Assembly (NCBI RefSeq): GCF_004358185.1
Contig: NZ_SMUV01000064.1
Span: forward strand, 62,001-126,000
Reading direction: 5' to 3'
Source of the DNA: Antarcticimicrobium luteum
Lineage (GTDB): Bacteria; Pseudomonadota; Alphaproteobacteria; Rhodobacterales; Rhodobacteraceae
DNA: 64,000 nucleotides
The position numbers and the translations under genes are program-made. Positions within the stretch are counted from its first letter, which is position 1; every line of letters begins with the position of its first letter. The notes beneath the pieces are model-generated. The model had not been told where the DNA came from and ran no database searches. It worked only from the letters and a program-made list of their open reading frames with translations. This document shows, piece after piece, positions 17,111-24,220 of the stretch.

Positions 17111-18670
17111 ATGACCGCGCAAACCATTCACGGCCTGCTGGACCAGCAGGCCGCCCGCTACGACAACGCGCCGTTCCTGACCTTCCGCGAGGAGCGCCAC
17201 AGCTTTGCAGATCTCGACGCGATGAGCCGCCGCGCCGCCGCCGGCCTTGCCGCGATGGGCGTGGCCAAGGGCGACCGGGTGGCGCTGATGCTCGACAATT
17301 GCGTCGAGTATCTGGCGCTCTGGTTCGGGCTGTCGCGCCTCGGCGCGGTGGAGGTGCCCCTCAACACCGGCCATCGCGGTGCGGTGCTGTCGCATATGCT
17401 GCGGCTGTCGAAGGCCCGCGTGATCGTGATCGAGGCCGGACTGATCCCCGCCTTTGAAGAGGCTGCGGTCGAGCTGAACCAGCCGCCGCGCATGGTCGTG
17501 CGCGGGCGCGGGCATGTCGAATCCGCGGTCTCGCTCGATGCGCTGATGACAACCCGGGACGCCCTGCCCGAGGTGGCGGTTTCGCCCCGCGATCCTTATG
17601 CGATCATGTTCACATCCGGCACCACGGGTCTGTCCAAGGGGGCGCTGATGCCGCAGGGCTATGCGCTGAACGCGGCGCGGCAGATCTGCGAGGCGACCGG
17701 CTATGGCGAGGCCGATTGTCTTTATAACGCGCTGCCGCTGTTTCACGGGAATGCACAGGTGCTCAGCACACTCCCGGCGCTGATGGCCGGCGCGCGCACG
17801 GTGCTTTGCGATCGCTTCTCCGCCAGCCGGTTCTGGGACGATATCCGCGCCCATGGCTGCACCGCCTTCAACTATATCGGCACCATCCTGTCGGTGCTGA
17901 TGAAGGCCCCCGAAAGCGCCGCCGACCGCGACCACCCGCTGCGGGTGATGATGGGGGCGGGTGCCGGAAAGGGGCTGTTCGAGGCCTTTGAGGCACGTTT
18001 CGGCGTGTCGCTGATCGAGGGCTACGGGATGAGCGAGATCGGCGTGCCGATCACCAGCGATCCCGACCGCAAGCGTCCCGGTTCCTGCGGGCGGCAGACC
18101 ACGCAGTATGACCTGATGCTGGTGGACCGCCACGGCCAGCCGGTCACCGCACCGGATACCCCGGGCGAGCTGCTGGTGCGGCCCAGGCGGCCCAACGGCA
18201 TGATGATCGAATATGTCGAGATGCCTGACAAGACCGTCGAGGCCTTCCGCGACCTGTGGTTTCACACCGGCGATCTGCTGCAGTGCGACGCCGACGGCTT
18301 TTGGTATTTTGTCGACCGCGACAAGGATGCGCTGCGGCGGCGGGGCGAGAATATTTCCTCCTTCGAGGTGGAGCGGGTGATCAACGAGATGTCCGAGGTG
18401 GCCGAATGCGCGGTGATCCCGGTGCCCTCGGACCTGGGCGAGGACGATGTGATGGTCTGCGTCGTGCCCCGCGACGGGGCCGAGGTGACCGGGACCGCGG
18501 TCCGCGCCCATTGCCATGGCAGGATGGCCGATTTCATGCTGCCGCGCTACGTGCGGGTGCTGCCCGCGTTGCCCAAGACCGCGACCGCCCGGGTTGAAAA
18601 GCACAAGCTCAAGGCCGAAGGCGTGACGGCGGACACCTGGGATGCCGACCGGGCGGAGGTGGGCGCATGA
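17111..18670 (+). CDS. Acyl-CoA synthetase (AMP-forming), CaiC-like; candidate beta-keto-acid-CoA ligase
   Basis: An adenylate-forming ligase of 519 aa. The phosphate loop TSGTTGLSKGA is at about residue 170, the A5-type motif GYGMSEIG at about 303, the hinge region HTGDLLQCDADGFWYF at about 385, and the catalytic C-terminal lysine lies in LPKTATARVEKHKL at about 490. Its overall look is that of the crotonobetaine/carnitine-CoA ligase group. In this operon the natural substrate would be the beta-keto acid made by the carboxylase, analogous to benzoylacetate-CoA ligase in acetophenone degradation. That substrate is inferred from context. Its stop overlaps the start of the next gene (ATGA). Confidence 0.88.
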   Translation: MTAQTIHGLLDQQAARYDNAPFLTFREERHSFADLDAMSRRAAAGLAAMGVAKGDRVALMLDNCVEYLALWFGLSRLGAVEVPLNTGHRGAVLSHMLRLSKARVIVIEAGLIPAFEEAAVELNQPPRMVVRGRGHVESAVSLDALMTTRDALPEVAVSPRDPYAIMFTSGTTGLSKGALMPQGYALNAARQICEATGYGEADCLYNALPLFHGNAQVLSTLPALMAGARTVLCDRFSASRFWDDIRAHGCTAFNYIGTILSVLMKAPESAADRDHPLRVMMGAGAGKGLFEAFEARFGVSLIEGYGMSEIGVPITSDPDRKRPGSCGRQTTQYDLMLVDRHGQPVTAPDTPGELLVRPRRPNGMMIEYVEMPDKTVEAFRDLWFHTGDLLQCDADGFWYFVDRDKDALRRRGENISSFEVERVINEMSEVAECAVIPVPSDLGEDDVMVCVVPRDGAEVTGTAVRAHCHGRMADFMLPRYVRVLPALPKTATARVEKHKLKAEGVTADTWDADRAEVGA

Positions 18671-19092
18671 CCGGCACCCCCTCTGCGGCGCGGGCGGCCC
18701 CCGAACTGCCGCCGGAACTGGCCCGGCAGTTCCATGTGGACGCAGGCGGAGGGGTCTGGCTGCGCGCCGCGCGCTGCGCGGGTGCGGTGGTGTTTCCGCC
18801 GCGCCGCTATTGCGGCGATGCGCTGTCGGACCCCGAAGAGGTGCTGCTGCCGGGCGCCGGCCGGGTCAACTGCGTCACCCGTGTGCAGGTGCGCCCGCCC
18901 TATGACCTGCCGCAGGGCTATATGATCGGCTTTGTCGATCTCGACGCCGCCCCGGTGCGGGTGTTCGGCCTGTTCGACCCCGAGGATGCCGATGCGATGG
19001 CGCCGGGTCGTCCGGTGTCGCTGACGCTGAAACCGTTGGGCACCGACAACGCGGGCACCCCCTGCCTGCGGCCTGTCTTCGTCGCGGCATGA
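18667..19092 (+). CDS. DUF35/OB-fold protein, thiolase partner
   Basis: A 141-aa protein matching the OB-fold/zinc-ribbon (DUF35) proteins that are usually encoded next to, and bind, SCP-x-type thiolases or HMG-CoA synthases. The ribbon motif is degenerate: in RCAGAVVFPPRRYC only two of the usual four cysteines remain, so zinc binding is doubtful, while the OB-fold half (VNCVTRVQVRPPYDL, then MIGFVDLD) is intact. The overlap with the CoA-ligase gene and the thiolase gene 18 bases downstream support a complex with the thiolase. The likely role is stabilising thiolase or channelling CoA esters. Confidence 0.75.
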   Translation: MTGTPSAARAAPELPPELARQFHVDAGGGVWLRAARCAGAVVFPPRRYCGDALSDPEEVLLPGAGRVNCVTRVQVRPPYDLPQGYMIGFVDLDAAPVRVFGLFDPEDADAMAPGRPVSLTLKPLGTDNAGTPCLRPVFVAA

Positions 19093-19110
19093 GCCCGTCA
19101 AAAGGATAAG

Positions 19111-20262
19111 ATGACCATGACAACCCCCTGGATTGCAGGCTTTGGCCTGACGGCTTTCGGCCGCCATGAGGAGACCCCGCTGGAGGTGCTGGCGGCGACT
19201 GCGGCGCGCGAGGCGCTGCTGGAGGCCGGGATCGCGCCGGGCCGGATCGGCATGGCGGTCTTTGCCAATGCGCTGGCCGCCCGCCTGTCCGGCAGCCTGA
19301 CCGTGGGGCAGGATGCGCTGGCGCATGTGGGGCTCTCGGGATGCGCGGTTCTGAACGTGGAAAACGCCTGCACCTCGGGCTCCACCGCGTTTCATGTCGC
19401 CTGCATGGCGATCCGCGCCGGCGAGGTCGAGGCGGCGCTGGTGGTGGGGGCGGAAAAGATGTTTCACCCCGGGCTTGGCCTGATCGATTCCGGCAAGACG
19501 CTGCCCGATACGCTGCTGGGCCGGGTGACGCCCGCGGGGTTTGCCCTGCGCGCCAGCCGGCACATGGACCGCTTCGGCACCACGGCCGAGCAGCTTGCCG
19601 CCGTGTCGGTCAAGAACCGCCGCGCCGCCGGTGGCAATCCGCGCGCGATGATGCGCGAGCCGATCACGCTGGCCGATGTGCTGGCCGCGCCGATGGTGGT
19701 CGATCCGCTGACGCGGCTGCAATGCTCGCCCATCGCCGATGGCGCGGCGGCGGTTGTCTTGGTGAACGACCGGCTGGCGCGGGAACTGGGGGCGAAGATG
19801 CGGGTGCGCGCCTCGGTACTGACCAGCGGCGAATACGACCGGGTCACCGATCTGTCGGAATGGCACACCGATAGCCGCACCGCGCAGATGGCCTATGACC
19901 GCGCCGGGATCGGGGCGGCGGACCTGAGCGTGGTGGAATGCCACGATGCCTTTTCCATCGCCGAGATCCTGCATTACGAGGGGCTGGGCCTGTGCGAGCC
20001 CGGCCAGGGCGGACGCTATGCCGAGCGTCTGTTGGCAGGTGAGGCGCGCTGCACGCCGGTGAACCCCTCGGGCGGGCTGATGTCGCGCGGTCATCCCATC
20101 GGCGCCACCGGGGTCGCGCAGATCATCGAGGTTGCGCGTTTTCTCGATGCGGGCAGCCATCCCAAGCCCGGGGAGCTGGGCCTCGCCCATTGCATGGGCG
20201 GGGACAAGGACGCCGACACCAAATCCTGCACCATCGCCATCATAGAACGCTGCGCCGCCTGA
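19111..20262 (+). CDS. Thiolase (SCP-x/acetyl-CoA acyltransferase type)
   Basis: A 383-aa thiolase with the nucleophilic cysteine in NACTSGSTAFH (about residue 88), a catalytic histidine region RGHPIGATG (about 330) and the C-terminal CMGGDKDADTKSC segment. The cysteine that acts as general base in many thiolases is not in a classical CxG context, as is usual for SCP-x-type enzymes paired with DUF35 proteins. In this operon it would cleave the beta-ketoacyl-CoA to an acyl-CoA plus acetyl-CoA. AAAGGA lies close to ATG 19111, with a second in-frame ATG at 19117 that would give a more usual spacing. Confidence 0.9.
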   Translation: MTMTTPWIAGFGLTAFGRHEETPLEVLAATAAREALLEAGIAPGRIGMAVFANALAARLSGSLTVGQDALAHVGLSGCAVLNVENACTSGSTAFHVACMAIRAGEVEAALVVGAEKMFHPGLGLIDSGKTLPDTLLGRVTPAGFALRASRHMDRFGTTAEQLAAVSVKNRRAAGGNPRAMMREPITLADVLAAPMVVDPLTRLQCSPIADGAAAVVLVNDRLARELGAKMRVRASVLTSGEYDRVTDLSEWHTDSRTAQMAYDRAGIGAADLSVVECHDAFSIAEILHYEGLGLCEPGQGGRYAERLLAGEARCTPVNPSGGLMSRGHPIGATGVAQIIEVARFLDAGSHPKPGELGLAHCMGGDKDADTKSCTIAIIERCAA

Positions 20263-20302
20263 GGCGCTGTGACTTGTGACCATTCATGGAGGAGACCGAG
20301 AC

Positions 20303-21076
20303 ATGGAAGACAAGACCAGACTGAGCGGAAAGACCGCCCTGATCACCGGCGCCGGCGGCGCCATCGGCGGCACCGCCGCGCGCCTCATGGCCGCGCGCGG
20401 GGCGCAGATCGTGGCAGTGGACCGCGACCCGGCCGCGCTGGAGGCGCTGGCGGCGGATATCCCCGGCTGCACCACGGTGGTGGCCGACGTGACCGACGAG
20501 GCGGCGGTAAAAGCCTATGTCGATGCCGCCATCGGCGCGCATGGCAAGATCGACATCTTCTTCAACAACGCCGGGATCGAGGGGGATTTCCACCCCATCG
20601 GCGACTACCCGACCGAGGATTTCCGCAAGATCGTCGACATCAACCTGATCGGTGTCTTTATGGGCTACAAATACGTGGTGCCGCGGATGCTGGAGGCGGG
20701 CCAGGGCTCGATCATCGTCACCTCCTCGGTGGGCGGGCTGATCGGCACCCCGCATATCTGCGGCTATACCGCGACCAAACACGCGGTTCTGGGATTGATG
20801 CGCACCGTTGCCGCCGAATGCGGCGCCGCTGGTATCCGGTCGAACGCGGTCAATCCCGGCCCCATCGAGTCGCGCATGATGAGTGACGTGGAAAAGGGCA
20901 TGGGCGCGGGGATGCCCGACGGTGCCGTGCGCCAGATGATGACCCAGATGGTGCCGATGCAGCGCTACGGCACGCCCGCTGAGGTGGCCGAACTGGTCAG
21001 CTTCCTCGGCTCCGACGCGGCCAGCTTCGTCAATGGGGCGGTGATGACCGTGGATGGCGGTTTCACCACCGTCTGA
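20303..21076 (+). CDS. SDR-family NAD(P)-dependent dehydrogenase, last gene of the carboxylase operon
   Basis: A classical SDR (257 aa) with TGAGGAIGG near the N-terminus, NNAG in FFNNAGIEG, the serine in VTSSVGG and the intact active site YTATK, followed by NPGPIESRM. The start at ATG 20303 is chosen over the in-frame GTG at 20276 because GGAGGAG lies eight bases before the ATG. By analogy with 1-phenylethanol dehydrogenase, which accompanies acetophenone carboxylase, it may oxidise a secondary alcohol to the ketone that the carboxylase consumes. A hydroxyacyl-CoA substrate is the main alternative. Two hairpins follow the stop. Confidence 0.88.
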   Translation: MEDKTRLSGKTALITGAGGAIGGTAARLMAARGAQIVAVDRDPAALEALAADIPGCTTVVADVTDEAAVKAYVDAAIGAHGKIDIFFNNAGIEGDFHPIGDYPTEDFRKIVDINLIGVFMGYKYVVPRMLEAGQGSIIVTSSVGGLIGTPHICGYTATKHAVLGLMRTVAAECGAAGIRSNAVNPGPIESRMMSDVEKGMGAGMPDGAVRQMMTQMVPMQRYGTPAEVAELVSFLGSDAASFVNGAVMTVDGGFTTV

Positions 21077-21121
21077 CCGGGCCCTGGCGCGGCTTGGCGC
21101 CGGGTGCGCGGCCGGGCCCGG
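21077..21121 (+). terminator. Stem-loop after the carboxylase operon
   Basis: CCGGGCCC (21077-21084) pairs with GGGCCCGG (21114-21121), and a nested GGCGC/GCGCC pair lies within the loop. It starts directly after the SDR stop codon. Confidence 0.5.
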
Positions 21122-21173
21122 CTCAAACAGAGCGCGCCCTCCTTCGTCATCGCAAGGACAGCCCGCAGAAAAC

Positions 21174-21199
21174 CGGAGCGCCTCTTCGCGGGCGCTCCG
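21174..21199. terminator. Stem-loop between convergent SDR and TRAP genes
   Basis: CGGAGCGCC and GGCGCTCCG form a perfect 9-bp stem with an 8-base loop in the convergent intergenic region. It can serve either strand. Confidence 0.5.
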
Positions 21200-21257
21200 A
21201 AGTCTCGCGCGGGGGGGCGGCACCGCCGGCCCGGCGGGCCGACCGCCTCTCCGGGGG

Positions 21258-22559
21258 TCAGAACGCCTGCGACGGCAGCCAGAGCACAAGCGCGGGGAAG
21301 GCCACCAGCAGCGTCAGCCGCAGGATATCGGCGAGGATGAACGGCACGATGCCCCGGACCACGGTCGCCTGTTTCACGTCCCGCGCCGCAGCCTGCACGA
21401 CGAACAGGTTCATCCCGATGGGCGGCGTGATCAGCCCGATTTCGGCGACGGTGACCACGACGATCCCGAACCAGACCAGGCTGAAATCCAGGTCCACGGC
21501 GACCGGCGCCAGCAGCGGCACGGTCAGCAGGATCATTGACATCGAATCCATGAAACAGCCCAGAACGATGTAGAAGACCAGGATCAGGATCATGACCGGG
21601 GTCGGCCCGAGGCCGGAATTGCGGATCTGCTCGATCAGGAATTGCGGAAGGCCGGTGTTTTCAAGAAAGAAATTGAACAGGGCCGCCCCGATCAGGATGA
21701 AAAAGATCATCCCGGTCAGACCCGTGGTCTCAAACACCGAGGCCTTCAGCGTCGTGCGGTTCAACTCGCCGGAGAACAGCGCCAGAAGAAAGGCGCCGAC
21801 TGCGCCCACAGCCGCGGCCTCTGTCGGCGAGAACCATCCCAGATAGATGCCCCCGATCACCACGAAAAAGAGCGCCATCACCGGCCAGACCTGCCCGGTG
21901 CGCCGCAGCCGGTCGTGCCAGCCTGTCCGTTCGGCGCGCGGGGCGATCCCGGGCGTCAGCCGGACCCGTACCATGATCGCGCCGGCATAGAGCGCCGCGC
22001 CCAGCAGCCCCGGCACCAGGGCGCCGATAAAGAGCTGGCCGATCGAGCTTTGGGTCAGCAACCCGTAGATGACCAGAAGCACCGAGGGCGGAATCAGGAC
22101 GCCCAGCGTCCCGCCGGCCGCGACGGTGGCGGTGGACAGCGACGGATCATAACCGTGCCGCTTCATCTCAGGCAGAGCGACCCGGCCGATCGTGGCCACG
22201 GTGGCCAGCGACGAGCCGCAGATCGCGCCGAACACCGCGCTTGCGCCGACCGTGGTGATCGCCAGCCCGCCCTTGCGGTGTCCGATGTAGGCGTTGATCA
22301 CGTTGAACAGCGATCGCGACAGGCCGGCATGCGAGGCGAACACCCCCATCATGACGAACAGCGGTATCACCGAAAAGGAATAGGGAAAGATCGACTCGAA
22401 GGGGCTGGACCCAAGGATGTAGGACGCCCCCATCCAGCCGTTCAGATACCAGTAGCCGAGGGTGCCGATCACGCCCATGGACACCGCCACCGGCAGGCCG
22501 AGGCCGATCAGGACCAGTGCGGCGGTGAAACCCAGCAGCCCGAGGATTGCGTCACTCAT
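21258..22559 (-). CDS. TRAP transporter large permease (DctM family)
   Basis: A 433-aa, roughly 12-helix membrane protein of the DctM/ion-transporter superfamily. Conserved features include ICGSSLATVATIGRVALPEM near residue 135, GGTLGVLIPPSVLLVIYGL near 170, and PTEAAAVGAVGAF and LTPPIGMNLFVVQ further on. It is the substrate-translocating, sodium-coupled subunit and works with the small permease (8-base gene overlap) and the periplasmic binding protein at 23120. The operon also contains the P450 fusion upstream, suggesting import of the P450 substrate or a related organic anion. Confidence 0.94.
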   Translation of the reverse strand: MSDAILGLLGFTAALVLIGLGLPVAVSMGVIGTLGYWYLNGWMGASYILGSSPFESIFPYSFSVIPLFVMMGVFASHAGLSRSLFNVINAYIGHRKGGLAITTVGASAVFGAICGSSLATVATIGRVALPEMKRHGYDPSLSTATVAAGGTLGVLIPPSVLLVIYGLLTQSSIGQLFIGALVPGLLGAALYAGAIMVRVRLTPGIAPRAERTGWHDRLRRTGQVWPVMALFFVVIGGIYLGWFSPTEAAAVGAVGAFLLALFSGELNRTTLKASVFETTGLTGMIFFILIGAALFNFFLENTGLPQFLIEQIRNSGLGPTPVMILILVFYIVLGCFMDSMSMILLTVPLLAPVAVDLDFSLVWFGIVVVTVAEIGLITPPIGMNLFVVQAAARDVKQATVVRGIVPFILADILRLTLLVAFPALVLWLPSQAF

Positions 22560-23043
22560 GATCCGGTGTCCCTTTCAGCGCCTGGTGCAGTTCGAGCAAT
22601 ACGCCAAGCATGGAGGCGGCCAGCCCGACCAGCAGCGGGTACCAGTACAACGCGACCGGGATCCCGAGTTGCTGGGACTTGTCACCGAACATCGTGCGGG
22701 TCTGGAAGGTGAGAAAGCCCTGCCAAAGCATCAGCGCGAGTAGGCTCAGGGTCAGGGCGGCGGCCATCAGCCGGAGCGAGACCGCCAGACTGTCCGGCAT
22801 CAGTGCCAGCAGGAAATCCACGCTCACATGCGCTGCGGACATGAAAGCATAGGGCATTGCAAGCCAGGCGCCGGTCACAACGAAAAGCTGCACCAGATCG
22901 ACCACGCCTTCGATCGGCAGGCCGATCCGGCGGCCCAGAACATCGGCGACCGTCACCACCGCAGCGGCGCCGTAGGCGGTCACACCCGCCATCGCCATCA
23001 CCGAGACGAGGCCCCTGGCCCGTTTCGCAAGCTGTCTTGCCAA
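22552..23043 (-). CDS. TRAP transporter small permease (DctQ family)
   Basis: A four-helix membrane protein of 163 aa. The family motif is seen in VVTVADVLGRRIG and VDLVQLFVVTGAWLAMPYAF, then AHVSVDFLL. It couples the binding protein to the large permease. It starts with TTG; a weak GAAAGAGA lies upstream and no better start was found. Its end overlaps the large-permease gene by eight bases. Confidence 0.9.
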   Translation of the reverse strand: MARQLAKRARGLVSVMAMAGVTAYGAAAVVTVADVLGRRIGLPIEGVVDLVQLFVVTGAWLAMPYAFMSAAHVSVDFLLALMPDSLAVSLRLMAAALTLSLLALMLWQGFLTFQTRTMFGDKSQQLGIPVALYWYPLLVGLAASMLGVLLELHQALKGTPDHE

Positions 23044-23068
23044 TCTCTTTCCCCCATCCCGTCAGGCT

Positions 23069-23094
23069 CCGGTCCGCGTCACGACGCGGGCCGG
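23069..23094 (-). other. Stem-loop between dctP-type and dctQ-type genes (first TRAP system)
   Basis: Two 11-base arms (CCGGTCCGCGT and ACGCGGGCCGG) pair with a single mismatch around a 4-base loop, in the gap between the binding-protein and small-permease genes. Hairpins at this place can slow 3' decay or attenuate read-through so that binding protein exceeds permease. Confidence 0.55.
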
Positions 23095-23119
23095 AACAGT
23101 TGTCAGGCCGTGACCGGCA

Positions 23120-24160
23120 TCACTCCTGATGCGCGGCCTCATACTCCCGGATTTTGTCCTGCATGGCTTTGTAGATATCTTCGGCGTTATCAACGCCGGC
23201 ATCCTCGACCGATTGAAGATAGGCCGCCATCATGGGCTGCAGGGTCTCTTCCCAGCGGGTGCGCTGCTCGTCAGAGAGGGTGATGATCTCATGGCCCGCG
23301 TCGATCGCCTCCTGGCGTGCGGGCGCATCCCATTGATCCCACCAGTCGCCGAATTTCGCGACCAGATCGGCGCCCGAATATTTGTCGATGCAGGCCTGGG
23401 CCGTGTCGCTCAGCCGGTCGTAAGAGCGCTGGTTCATCACGTAGAAGAACGAAACGGTATAGGCGCCAAGATCGAGATGGTAGTTCAGCACCTCGTTCAG
23501 GCCAAAGCTCTTGACCGGATCCCAGGGGAAAACGGTGCCGTCGATGACGCCGCGCTGCAGGCTTTCATAGACCTCTCCCGGCGGCAGACCCTGCGGATCG
23601 GCGCCCAGAAAGGACAGCATCTCGGAGACCGCCGGGCTGGGGGTGCGGATGCGCAGCCCATCCATGTCCTCAATCGTCTCGACCTTCTTCTTGCCGGTGT
23701 GCAGCAGGCCGCCGTTGTGGGCATGAAGCGCCAGAACTTTCAGCCCCCGGTATTCTTCGGAGAGATACTCGGGGTAAAGAGACCAGAGCGCATAGCTTGC
23801 CGCGCCGGCGTCATCGGTCAGGAACGGCATGTCGATCAGCGAGGTGCGCGGGAACCGGCCGCGCGGGATGCCGTGCAGGCCATGTGCGATGTCGACCACC
23901 CCGGCCATGACCTGTTCCTGCTGGCGCGCGACATTGCCCAGCTGCGAGCCGGCTGGAAAGATCTCGAACTCGACCTCGCCGCCCGTGCAGGCGGTGATCT
24001 GCTCTGTCCAGGGCACGATGAAATCGGTGTGAATACCGTGAACCGCCGGCAGGTAGTGGCTGACCTTCAGCTTGGTCTTGGCCTCGGCGGCGACCGTGCC
24101 GGTCAGGGCCATGATGGCGGAAAGTGCCGCGCTGGCCAGAAGATTGGGTTTGCGTGTCAT
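23120..24160 (-). CDS. TRAP transporter substrate-binding protein (DctP family)
   Basis: A periplasmic binding protein of 346 aa. The start at 24160 gives a clean signal peptide (MTRKPNLLASAALSAIMAL, cleavage near AEA) and has AGGGAGGA nine bases upstream; the longer in-frame extension lacks these. Family features include FIVPWTEQI, the GLRIRTPSPAVSEMLSFLGA segment with the conserved ligand-carboxylate arginine, and the EVYESLQRGVIDGTV helix. The ligand is not predictable beyond an organic acid or similar anion; aromatic or cyclic acids are reasonable given the neighbouring P450. It follows the P450 gene by 60 bases in the same direction. Confidence 0.92.
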   Translation of the reverse strand: MTRKPNLLASAALSAIMALTGTVAAEAKTKLKVSHYLPAVHGIHTDFIVPWTEQITACTGGEVEFEIFPAGSQLGNVARQQEQVMAGVVDIAHGLHGIPRGRFPRTSLIDMPFLTDDAGAASYALWSLYPEYLSEEYRGLKVLALHAHNGGLLHTGKKKVETIEDMDGLRIRTPSPAVSEMLSFLGADPQGLPPGEVYESLQRGVIDGTVFPWDPVKSFGLNEVLNYHLDLGAYTVSFFYVMNQRSYDRLSDTAQACIDKYSGADLVAKFGDWWDQWDAPARQEAIDAGHEIITLSDEQRTRWEETLQPMMAAYLQSVEDAGVDNAEDIYKAMQDKIREYEAAHQE

Positions 24161-24220
24161 CTGAGAATCCTCCCTGTGATGTCTCGGGGGTTTAGGGGTG
24201 CTTGGGCCGGTCACCGGGCG

